Source of the DNA: a virus
IMG/VR virus record: IMGVR_UViG_3300024515_000012
Coordinates: 1 to 48,390 of that record
Strand: one strand, 5' to 3'
DNA length: 48,390 bases
The notes under the pieces: generated by a model
Databases searched by the model: none
What the model was told of the DNA's origin: nothing
What the model saw: the letters and a program-made list of their open reading frames with translations, nothing else
Shown: positions 28,626-35,830 of the stretch, piece by piece
Layout: each line of letters opens with the position of its first letter
Numbering within the stretch: the stretch's first letter is position 1
Position numbers and translations under genes: made by a program

Positions 28626-30081
28626 TAAATTTATCAGACATTATATAGTCAAGTGCTGCTCTGTGATTAAACGCTTTTTCAGCATCTTGATATAAACGAA
28701 CATTGGAGATTTTTTTACGAGCTTCATCTATAAGACCTTGATCTTGTCCCATCCAAATATTGGTTATAGATGCCATGTTGAACAAATCAAGCCCATACAT
28801 AATCTGAAGCCAATTTTGTTCTGTGAATAAAATAAAAGGTTCTGCAAAATGAGAACGGAGAGGAATGACATTTTTAAAATACTCTAACGTTTCTTTATTA
28901 AAATCCGTTAACTTTATATCGTGTTTACAACTTTTCCAAAACGCAGAATCATTACGTTTAGTGAAATAATGAATTTGCACAAAATCAATGATATTTTGAG
29001 ATACTTTGCTAAACTGATTATTATATTTTTCAGCGGTAGCATTGTCGCCAGGAATCCAATTTAGTAGAGCTGCACTTAATCCAAATGCCTGCTGTATTGA
29101 TGTGCCTATACTACTTGCTTCTAGTGGTTCTACAAACGATGCAGAAAGACCGATGCTGGCACAATTTTTAATCCACGGATTTTCAAGATATCCAGCTGAA
29201 AATTTAAAACTCTTCTTTACCTCTACTTCATGTGGATAGTATTGTTGTATTTCTGCAAATGCTTGATCATCGTTTAAAAAATTATCTGAAAACACGTAAC
29301 CATTCCCATAACGTTCTTGTGTAGGAATTCTCCACATCCATCCGCTAGACAACGCTCTACTTAAAGTATGAGATGGAATTTTTTGTTCTCCAGGTGTTGG
29401 AAAAGCAAAGGCTCTATTCATAGGCAAATAGTCTTTACAATCTTTCCATTTGCCTCCTAACTTAGATGCAATAATTCGTTTGAATCCGCTAGAATCTACA
29501 AAAAAGTCAGCAGTATATTTGTTTCCAGCAGAAATTAAAGACTCAACATTGCCTTGTTGATCTAAAACAACATCTAAAATATCGTCATCAACAAATTTAA
29601 TACCCATCCCAACAGCTTTCTTATGAAAGAAGTTATTGAGTTTATATGTGTCAAAATGATATTGATTAACAGTAGATGTTAGTGGATGAAAATGTATTGA
29701 TTTTAATATGCTATCTGGTGTTAAATGTTCTGCCTTATCTACCATTAACTGAATCATAATAGCAGGCACACCTGACGGAATAGGTTCAGTGTAATTGGCA
29801 TGTAAAGAATGCATATAAAATTTTCCATCACCATTCCAATTTTCAAATTTAATTCCTGTTTTAAAAGTAGCACCAGTTTCTGTTATAAGATCCTTGAGCT
29901 TAATATCAACAGCTCGCATGAATGTAGACCAGTGTTCAGTACTTCCTTCGCCAACACCAACAATACCTATATTAGAACTTGCTATGACTGTTACATCAAT
30001 ATTAGGGTACCACTTTTTTAAAATCATTGAGGTTATAAGTCCAGCAGTACCGCCGCCTAAAATACAAACTGACTTGATCAT
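28618..30081 (-). CDS. Flavin-dependent tryptophan-halogenase family protein, copy 4
   Basis: FAD motif GGGTAG (9-14), GVGEGSTEHW (42-51), Lys74 (GATFKTGIKF) and an intact WxWxIP (Trp248, Trp250, Ile252, Pro253) are visible. The catalytic segment reads EPLEA (318-322): the Glu is present but the following Ser is Ala, as I recall also occurs in other members of this family. It is the closest relative of copy 2. It is the first of the four to be transcribed, and its ATG overlaps the stop of the upstream unknown gene as ATGA. The substrate is unknown. Confidence 0.86.
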   Translation of the reverse strand: MIKSVCILGGGTAGLITSMILKKWYPNIDVTVIASSNIGIVGVGEGSTEHWSTFMRAVDIKLKDLITETGATFKTGIKFENWNGDGKFYMHSLHANYTEPIPSGVPAIMIQLMVDKAEHLTPDSILKSIHFHPLTSTVNQYHFDTYKLNNFFHKKAVGMGIKFVDDDILDVVLDQQGNVESLISAGNKYTADFFVDSSGFKRIIASKLGGKWKDCKDYLPMNRAFAFPTPGEQKIPSHTLSRALSSGWMWRIPTQERYGNGYVFSDNFLNDDQAFAEIQQYYPHEVEVKKSFKFSAGYLENPWIKNCASIGLSASFVEPLEASSIGTSIQQAFGLSAALLNWIPGDNATAEKYNNQFSKVSQNIIDFVQIHYFTKRNDSAFWKSCKHDIKLTDFNKETLEYFKNVIPLRSHFAEPFILFTEQNWLQIMYGLDLFNMASITNIWMGQDQGLIDEARKKISNVRLYQDAEKAFNHRAALDYIMSDKFNE

Positions 30082-30839
30082 TTTCTTAGTATAAATCTAA
30101 AAAATTTACAAATCCACGGTTCTGTTTTTACTAATTTTTTACCTTTGCGTTGATTATTTGGAATATTTCCAGCAACAACTTGCCAACTTAGATTAGGTTG
30201 ATATGTTTTAATAGTAACGCATGAATTTGCTAAATGTTCTAATTCTTCTGTTCTTTCTTGTTTAATTGGTTTAAACAAGTCTTGTGGATTTTTACTTCTA
30301 AATTTTATATAAGCAAGAGGTTGCCCTCGTTTTATATTAATTTCATTTGCTAACAATTCAAATGTTGGAACTACTGGACGTTGCCATGTGTTAATATTAA
30401 AACTTGCAGGCATTAAACGCCATCCAGGGTCAATACTATTAAAAGGAGGTAAAAAATCAATCCAAACATCATCGTCTGCTACAAACAAATATGAACTATT
30501 AATAGCAACAATCGGCCTGTCTTTTTCAACATCAAAGTCTCCCCAGTGCGTTCTTATCATAGCATTATGCGCCATTTCAGGAAGATTGCTATGTAGAACT
30601 TTGTTAGTATCATCCCAACGTATATCTAAGTCAATAGGAGACTTAATTACCCATGTTTGATCTACATATTTTACAAATGCAGGACATTTCATAAATCCAG
30701 CAGATGAATTTTTCCACGTGTCGATTTTTTCTAACTCAAAATTTACAACTTCATTCCAACCATAGTAGTTCACAGATCCTTGATCAGTGTAAGGAGATTT
30801 TTCAAACCACGGCACGTATCCAATTTTTATAACTGACAT
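30078..30839 (-). CDS. Uncharacterised beta-rich protein flanking the halogenases (253 aa)
   Basis: I place the start at the ATG at 30839 (MSVIKIGYVPWFEKSPY), one base after the upstream stop; a longer reading to 30944 would run back into the upstream gene. Motifs are CPAFVKYVDQTWVIKSPIDL, DVWIDFLPPFNSIDPGW and INIKRGQPLAYIKF. Their order matches the 247-aa protein at the other end of the halogenase block, so I infer a shared fold, possibly DUF6065-like. The C terminus is basic (KKLVKTEPWICKFFRFILRK). No catalytic site is evident. Candidate roles are substrate carrier, recruiter or partner for the halogenases; all are speculative. Confidence 0.5.
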   Translation of the reverse strand: MSVIKIGYVPWFEKSPYTDQGSVNYYGWNEVVNFELEKIDTWKNSSAGFMKCPAFVKYVDQTWVIKSPIDLDIRWDDTNKVLHSNLPEMAHNAMIRTHWGDFDVEKDRPIVAINSSYLFVADDDVWIDFLPPFNSIDPGWRLMPASFNINTWQRPVVPTFELLANEINIKRGQPLAYIKFRSKNPQDLFKPIKQERTEELEHLANSCVTIKTYQPNLSWQVVAGNIPNNQRKGKKLVKTEPWICKFFRFILRK

Positions 30840-30840
30840 A

Positions 30841-31143
30841 TTAATCCCATTTTGATGCCCAATAACCTTTAGGACAATGCATTCCTTTTTGTCTTGTAGT
30901 CTTAGGTAAAAAGTTATTTGTAACTTTACAACCCCAGTCTTCAAATGACTCGCAACTTTTACAAATGTTCATTCTTTCTTCTCCTACGGCAGGATCAACT
31001 AAAAGAATTCGTTCATTGAGCGGTTTTATTGGCGTTTTTTTCAACGGCCTTATTGTGCGAGGAACTTTTGCTCCTTCAACAGACGGAACATTGTCTGTCC
31101 TTACCAGTTGATTTTGAAACTGAGCTAGTGTAATTTTACTCAT
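30841..31143 (-). CDS. Small Cys-rich protein with Trp-rich tail (100 aa)
   Basis: Residues 1-55 are basic and Pro-rich (PRTIRPLKKTPIKPLNER). Residues 58-95 hold four Cys in a C-x2-C...C...C pattern (NICKSCESFEDWGCK and GMHCPKGYW), resembling small zinc-binding phage proteins that end in CP.G.W. The tail is GYWASKWD. It sits directly upstream of the halogenase block and overlaps the preceding oxygenase gene by eight bases. It is most likely a zinc-knuckle protein of unknown role. Because it has Trp residues near the C terminus and lies beside four halogenases, it is also a candidate substrate, which is speculation. Confidence 0.6.
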   Translation of the reverse strand: MSKITLAQFQNQLVRTDNVPSVEGAKVPRTIRPLKKTPIKPLNERILLVDPAVGEERMNICKSCESFEDWGCKVTNNFLPKTTRQKGMHCPKGYWASKWD

Positions 31144-31762
31144 TGTTGTCTAATTTTTTAATTTCTGAAAAATTAACAGAACTTGTTCCCCATGCTTTGT
31201 CGACTTGTAACTTCATAGTAACAAATTTTCTTAAATGCGGACATTCTTTTGTTGGTGCTAATCCTCGATGCGGAATATTGCTATCAAATGCAATAGCAGT
31301 ATTAGGCATTGGGTGATATGCAGCGATTATCTCGCCCTTTTCGTTAAAAAATTGAATTTCTCCACCCCATTCTGCATCCCATTCTTTGTGCGGAAAATAA
31401 CAGAATGTCATAAATCCGTAACCTTCTTCTGTAAATTGAAAATCGTTGTCAATATGTATGCTTCCGTCTAGTCCATGAGTACGGCCACCGCCCTGACAAT
31501 TTAATAATTTAAAAACGTAATTTTTTACGTTTGGATCAATTTGTTCTAGCCTATCAATAATGTTTGTTACTAGTGTTTCGTGCCACCGATTTTTTACTAA
31601 ATCGCACCACCATTTTGGCTTTGGGTCTTCGACTTCCCATGCATACGTTGGCTCAGCGACCCCAAATCTCCAAATATCTTTATCTAAGTCAGATGACAAG
31701 TTTGCAAAAACATCAGGTGTTGCTGCATTTTCAACACAAAAAATCTCTAATTTTTTATCCAT
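31136..31762 (-). CDS. 2OG-Fe(II) oxygenase, prolyl-hydroxylase-like (208 aa)
   Basis: The HxD motif is His103-Ile-Asp105 (GSIHIDNDFQFTEEGYGFMT), followed by WGGEIQFF, the distal His165 (SNIPHRGLAP) and Arg178 (LRKFVTMKL). This spacing and the G.MTF.YFP...W...WGGE.QFF strand pattern match prolyl-4-hydroxylase-like 2OG enzymes. Such enzymes hydroxylate proline, other side chains or small molecules. It has a GGAG ribosome-binding site and follows the only real gap (42 bases) in the cargo array. That gap has a weak late-promoter-like TTAAATA on the minus strand (31782-31788). Confidence 0.78.
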   Translation of the reverse strand: MDKKLEIFCVENAATPDVFANLSSDLDKDIWRFGVAEPTYAWEVEDPKPKWWCDLVKNRWHETLVTNIIDRLEQIDPNVKNYVFKLLNCQGGGRTHGLDGSIHIDNDFQFTEEGYGFMTFCYFPHKEWDAEWGGEIQFFNEKGEIIAAYHPMPNTAIAFDSNIPHRGLAPTKECPHLRKFVTMKLQVDKAWGTSSVNFSEIKKLDNNE

Positions 31763-31804
31763 ATGTGCTCCGTTAAGGTAGTATTTAACTTGTTTTTTTA
31801 GTGT

Positions 31805-32404
31805 TTAGAGTATTACTGGAACAAAACCCATGTTATCCATAATCCTGTCAGTGCATTCTAAATCGAACCCAAAAGTAACTCGCTCACCTTCAAACGGCTC
31901 TACAATTTCTATATGATGAAATCTGTAACCAGGCCCAATATAAATGTTACCAGGCTCGTTTTTTATTCTATAAAGTTCAGTACCGTTTGGTTTGTCTGTG
32001 AATACAGTATAGGTATTTTTTGGATCTATGCTGATATAACCATGCCAAGGCCAATCGTGGTTATGAGATTTAAGTACTTGATTTGGAGTATGACTGTTTA
32101 TCCAAGATTGTAACCATAACTGACGAGGTGTTGGAGTATTAGTTAGTTTAAAATACTCACGTATAGCATTTATTTGTGCAACATACATGTCATAAAACCA
32201 TTCATTACAACAACATAGCCCGTAAACATTATAGTTTGTAAATTGCCATGTGATATTGTCGTTTTTAACGTTGTGATTTATTTGATTAAATTTTCTTTTA
32301 AACTTTTCTACACCTATTTGTGTAATTCTTTTCATGTTTTCTACATTTGCAGCTACACTTGGAATATTGACTACCAAATATTTGTATTCATCGTTATAAT
32401 ACAT
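31805..32404 (-). CDS. 2OG-Fe(II) oxygenase-like protein, divergent (199 aa)
   Basis: The second half reads WLQSWINSHTPNQVLKSHNH, HGYISIDP, NEPGNIYIGPGYRFHHIEI and ERVTFGFDL. Likely ligands are His114 and His116 or Asp117, distal His163 or His164, and Arg175. The fold assignment rests on this His...G..Y..PG...H.....R pattern and on the neighbours; sequence similarity to the other oxygenases is weak. The N-terminal half (1-95) is unlike them and has a CCC run at residues 64-66. It overlaps the upstream gene by 11 bases. Confidence 0.6.
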   Translation of the reverse strand: MYYNDEYKYLVVNIPSVAANVENMKRITQIGVEKFKRKFNQINHNVKNDNITWQFTNYNVYGLCCCNEWFYDMYVAQINAIREYFKLTNTPTPRQLWLQSWINSHTPNQVLKSHNHDWPWHGYISIDPKNTYTVFTDKPNGTELYRIKNEPGNIYIGPGYRFHHIEIVEPFEGERVTFGFDLECTDRIMDNMGFVPVIL

Positions 32405-32966
32405 GTTTCTTCCTTTTTAATTCTTCAATTGATTGATTACTAGTAGCAAACTCTGCTCTGCCATCGTATCTTTTATTTGCATAATTACCTTGCTGATCAA
32501 CATAATGAAAAAATGCCTGGTATTGAAAATTAGTTTTTAATGGCATTCTCCAGTGTAAATTTTCTATTCCTTTGTAAACTAATATATCGCCTTCGCATAA
32601 GATTTCTTCTGTTGTGGCATCTTTAGTTTGTATAAAAAATGGCCATACATCAGTGTCATATTTTAAAGTTAACGTAAAACTAAACTCACATTCTTCTCTG
32701 TCAGTATGTGGTAACAACACTTCATTTCTTTGATATATTCTAGCGTAGGTATAGGTTGGAAACAGTTTCTTTCCTGTTATTTTTTCAATTGCAGGTAAAA
32801 ATTCTAAAGCCTCGTCATTAAAAATTCCATAAAACGCTGGGCTAATAATACATTGATTATCTGGTGGTAACGATAAGTTTTCTTTATAAAGATTGTCAAG
32901 TTTATTAGCCATTGTGTAACAACGATCTTTATCAACAAATTCTTTAATAACAACAAAATCTTTCAT
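32394..32966 (-). CDS. 2OG-Fe(II) oxygenase-like protein (190 aa)
   Basis: Residues 72-155 form a typical core: YTYARIYQRNEVLLPHTD with His87 and Asp89 as HxD ligands, then EFSFTLTLKYD, WPFFIQ, GDILVYKGIENLHWRMP with distal His138, and QAFFHYVD. This pattern is common in cyanophage 2OG enzymes. The stop lies one base before the SGNH-like gene upstream in transcription order, and the 3' end overlaps the 199-aa gene. The reaction is presumably a hydroxylation; the substrate is unknown. Confidence 0.75.
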   Translation of the reverse strand: MKDFVVIKEFVDKDRCYTMANKLDNLYKENLSLPPDNQCIISPAFYGIFNDEALEFLPAIEKITGKKLFPTYTYARIYQRNEVLLPHTDREECEFSFTLTLKYDTDVWPFFIQTKDATTEEILCEGDILVYKGIENLHWRMPLKTNFQYQAFFHYVDQQGNYANKRYDGRAEFATSNQSIEELKRKKHVL

Positions 32967-32967
32967 A

Positions 32968-33609
32968 TTAATACCAATAATAAGACAAGTCGTCTTGAGG
33001 AACTTTGAAATCAGTTTGATACAATTTTAAAATTTTTTCTTTTTGATCGAATGCATTTAAAATTTTTTCATATACAACTAAATTATTTTCCTTTGTCAAA
33101 TGACATTTTCTTCTTTCGTTATTACCCGCATGAGTTAGGCCGTAGTGATACATTTCTAAATCGGCAAGATGACACAGCGAAACGGAATTAATTCCAGGCA
33201 TACTTTCAAGAAATGCTGGTATTACAAGTGTATTACTAGATTTTAGGATGTCTTCTAACATAAAATTATGAAATGCATTTTCTCTTTCTTCAGAATAGAA
33301 ATACTTAAACCACAATTCGCCAAAATTAATTCCAAACCATCTTGGCCATGTTGTAGGATTAACATTTAAGTGTCGATCCAACGACTCAACATAAATTCTT
33401 CCCGGTATTGTTATTACAAATATGTTATAATCGTTTGTATGGTGGTCTTTCTTCCACTGTTTATAAGACCACCATAAACTAGATCCGCTTAATGAATAAT
33501 TTGTAATTTTAAAATTAGCAGTTAGAAGTTCCGGCCATGCAAGATATTTTTCATTTTTAGCCCATGTTGGTTCTGAAAAACTATCTCCAAATATTGCTAA
33601 TTTTTTCAT
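32968..33609 (-). CDS. SGNH/GDSL-hydrolase-like protein (213 aa)
   Basis: Block I is clear near the N terminus: LAIFGDSFSEPTWAKN, with Ser10 the expected nucleophile. NYSLSGSSLWW (about residues 38-47) fits block II, VITIPGR (65-71) sits where block III is expected, and a His at residue 170 in CHLTKENN fits the catalytic His region. The Asn of the classic GxND block III is not obvious. The family comprises esterases, lipases and carbohydrate O-acetyl esterases. It could remove an acyl group from surface glycan or from the product of the oxygenases. It overlaps the upstream gene by four bases. Confidence 0.6.
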   Translation of the reverse strand: MKKLAIFGDSFSEPTWAKNEKYLAWPELLTANFKITNYSLSGSSLWWSYKQWKKDHHTNDYNIFVITIPGRIYVESLDRHLNVNPTTWPRWFGINFGELWFKYFYSEERENAFHNFMLEDILKSSNTLVIPAFLESMPGINSVSLCHLADLEMYHYGLTHAGNNERRKCHLTKENNLVVYEKILNAFDQKEKILKLYQTDFKVPQDDLSYYWY

Positions 33610-34250
33610 GACGAATACTTTATATTACAAAAAAATGGCTGTATTAGACGCCCTGAATCTTTATCATTACCAAAGTAACGATCAGATTTATGCCATACAG
33701 AAGGTGAATACAATACAGCTCTATTATACTTGTTTTCAACAGATAAATTCAAAGTCCACCAACGATTAAATTCTTTACTGTCTTGATCTCTGTTTAGTTT
33801 CCTCCATATATGATTATGTTTTTCTGAATATTCTAAAAATTCTTGTTCATACTCTTTGTTAAAATCATATATTAAAGTACCAGAATTAGGTGGAGGATTT
33901 GGATTAAGATACACTACTCCAACATGCGTGATTTCCCAATCTTTAGGATCGAAGTCGTAGTGTATCCAGGAATCACCGTCAGTTTCATAACATAATTGAA
34001 AATTAGTTTCAAAATAACAATTATAATTTGTGGGCACACCTTCAAGTAAGCTGTGCATTAAACTGTCTCTAAATTCTTCGCAAAGTCGAGGATTGATATC
34101 GTTGATAAATTTTGATCGACGTCCAGGCCAGTTACCAAATCTTTCAGGATGACTTTCAGGTAAAAATTCTTGATTTAAGGCAAGATTTCTAACCATGTCA
34201 GGATCTTTATAAAAATTTTCAACAATAATAACTTTATTTGTTAGGTACAT
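33606..34250 (-). CDS. DUF6445-like 2OG-oxygenase-fold protein (214 aa)
   Basis: The N terminus (VIIVENFYKDPDMVRNLALN, then GNWPGRRSKF) is the pattern of DUF6445 proteins, which belong to the 2OG-Fe(II) oxygenase fold. Candidate ligands are His97 and Asp99 (DSWIHYDFDP), with distal His187 (PSVWHKSDRYFG) and Arg201 (SGRLIQPFF). Residues 130-165 are an insertion rich in charged residues. The family name is recalled from pattern, not from a search. It abuts the upstream oxygenase gene and overlaps the SGNH-like gene by four bases. Confidence 0.65.
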   Translation of the reverse strand: MYLTNKVIIVENFYKDPDMVRNLALNQEFLPESHPERFGNWPGRRSKFINDINPRLCEEFRDSLMHSLLEGVPTNYNCYFETNFQLCYETDGDSWIHYDFDPKDWEITHVGVVYLNPNPPPNSGTLIYDFNKEYEQEFLEYSEKHNHIWRKLNRDQDSKEFNRWWTLNLSVENKYNRAVLYSPSVWHKSDRYFGNDKDSGRLIQPFFCNIKYSS

Positions 34251-34819
34251 TATCTTTCCAATGTTATATCAAAACTTATTGATATGCGATCCTCGTCATT
34301 TCTATTAGGCAATACAAAATGTTCAAGATACGAAGGAAACAAAATAATCATATTATCAAAAGGAACAAAGTATTCACTATCACCGTAGTTAAAAATTCTA
34401 TCGGGCGCATGAACAGATCCTGGACGAGGATCTCTAAAAACTATGCTACCTGAATCTTGTGGAACTTTAAGATAACATACTCCAGATAAATTAAATGCAT
34501 TACTGTGAGAATGAATTAAATTTTGATCATGTTTCTTATTAATACAAGCCCACATTTGATGAAACTTAGTACCTTTTACATCAAAAACTCTAGTGCATAA
34601 ATCTGCAACATGACTGCATATGGGGTTGAAAATTTCATTTTCATATAAGTTGGTTTCACTTTGCCAACCGCCATAGTTTGATTTTTTTATAGTGTTAGGG
34701 CTACTGGCAAGTTTATAAACTTCTTGTATCATATTGCTTGGATCGGCCAACAAGGTTGTCATCATTAAATGTGTTGGCCAAAGTGTAATAAATCTTATAT
34801 CATCTAAATTGCGGTCCAT
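34250..34819 (-). CDS. 2OG-Fe(II) oxygenase-like protein, HxH type (189 aa)
   Basis: The core MWACINKKHDQNLIHSHSN, LSGVCYLKVP, GSIVFRDPRPG, IILFPSYLEHFVLPN and DEDRISISFD is a near-textbook 2OG-FeII_Oxy_5 pattern. Predicted ligands are His103, His105 and His167, with Arg178 for 2OG. It belongs with the genes at 20824 and 24991. It overlaps the upstream prolyl-hydroxylase-like gene by 20 bases. Relatives are frequent in marine T4-like phages, but their substrates are not established to my knowledge. Confidence 0.8.
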   Translation of the reverse strand: MDRNLDDIRFITLWPTHLMMTTLLADPSNMIQEVYKLASSPNTIKKSNYGGWQSETNLYENEIFNPICSHVADLCTRVFDVKGTKFHQMWACINKKHDQNLIHSHSNAFNLSGVCYLKVPQDSGSIVFRDPRPGSVHAPDRIFNYGDSEYFVPFDNMIILFPSYLEHFVLPNRNDEDRISISFDITLER

Positions 34820-35381
34820 GACACCATCCTACTAAAGTATATCTAGTTCCACGAGTCACTGGCGTAACTTCGTGTATAGTCCAGCTTGGAAATATAGATA
34901 ACAGTCCCTTTTCTCGTTTTACTTCAAAAGGATTGTCTAATTTAAATCGATATATCAACAAGTCGCCGCCGTCATAGTCTTCTGGATCAGATAATTGCAA
35001 ACTAAAACTAATTTTTCTTCTAAACTCTTCGAAGCCGTCATCAGTGTGATTGCGATACATGCCCTGATAACTGGCATCATACTCGCTAAATTGAATATCT
35101 TCCATTGTTGTTAATTCAAAATTATAAAAATCTCTATTGATTTTTTGAATAGCAGTAGAAATTCTATGAAAAATAAACTCAGTATTTAGGGCAGGACAAA
35201 TCCAAGAAATTTTACTTCTGCGTGTTTCTAATTTTGCAACACCTGTATTATTAACACCACCTTCTTCTTGAGGTAAAGATTTTCCAAGATCTAAGATAAG
35301 ATCAATTTCTTCAGGACTAAAAATATTAGTTGCCCACGCATACGGCTCATTCGGCGATTGTTCTTGAATCATCGAATACAT
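34800..35381 (-). CDS. 2OG-Fe(II) oxygenase, PKHD/prolyl-4-hydroxylase type (193 aa)
   Basis: Strong matches: His112-Thr-Asp114 (GMYRNHTDDG), RRKISFSLQLSDPEDYDGGD, GLLSIFPSWTIHEVTPVT with distal His170, and Arg180 in GTRYTLVGWCHGPQFR. This is the clearest 2OG enzyme of the cluster and resembles PKHD-type hydroxylases and cyanophage homologues. It is a one-base overlap from the Nudix gene and is the first oxygenase of the array to be transcribed. Confidence 0.85.
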   Translation of the reverse strand: MYSMIQEQSPNEPYAWATNIFSPEEIDLILDLGKSLPQEEGGVNNTGVAKLETRRSKISWICPALNTEFIFHRISTAIQKINRDFYNFELTTMEDIQFSEYDASYQGMYRNHTDDGFEEFRRKISFSLQLSDPEDYDGGDLLIYRFKLDNPFEVKREKGLLSIFPSWTIHEVTPVTRGTRYTLVGWCHGPQFR

Positions 35382-35830
35382 TATATTAACTCCACTAAAT
35401 CAAAGATTGTTTGTAATTTTGTTCTAATTGTTTTGTTGCTAAAACTATTTCTTAAACCTTGATGCAACGGCTTAGGCGGAGTATCTATATTAATCCATGC
35501 CCACGCACTATGTTCTTCACTGAGTATTGGTACAAATTCGTTGTTTGTAACGCAAAGATAAGTGTGGAAATTAAAGACTTTGTCGTTTGAAACAAATGTT
35601 TCTAAAGGTATAGTTTTGATGATTTCTGGAAAAGAACCAATTTCTTCTTGGACTTCGCGTTGTAGTCCTTGCCAAGGGTTTTCTTTTTGTAGGTTTGTTC
35701 CGCCTACCAGTCCCCAAGTTCCTTGATGTTTGCCGTTGGCTTTTTGTAACAGTAAAATTCTTCGTGTAGATTTAGCGTAGAATAATGCTCCGCTACAAAC
35801 TATACGATCTGTTACAACTCTAGTCTCCAT
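35381..35830 (-). CDS. Nudix hydrolase (149 aa)
   Basis: A nearly perfect Nudix box spans residues 44-65: Gly44, Glu50, then REVQEEIG (58-65), with the catalytic Glu pair at 62-63. Length and position of the box fit a small Nudix pyrophosphohydrolase such as a MutT- or ADP-ribose/NDP-sugar-type enzyme; the exact substrate cannot be read. Its first 19 bases overlap the 3' end of gp15, so it is coupled to a late structural gene. It could serve nucleotide sanitation or belong to the cargo pathway. Confidence 0.85.
   Translation of the reverse strand: METRVVTDRIVCSGALFYAKSTRRILLLQKANGKHQGTWGLVGGTNLQKENPWQGLQREVQEEIGSFPEIIKTIPLETFVSNDKVFNFHTYLCVTNNEFVPILSEEHSAWAWINIDTPPKPLHQGLRNSFSNKTIRTKLQTIFDLVELI

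Noticed and set aside
31782-31788. Late promoter in the 42-base gap before the 208-aa oxygenase
   Set aside because: The minus-strand TTAAATA differs from the ATAAATA core used elsewhere here; too weak to list as a feature.
20824-35381. Classical natural-product gene cluster
   Set aside because: No NRPS, PKS, terpene or recognisable RiPP precursor and cyclase genes occur, and no flavin reductase; the term would overstate what is seen.
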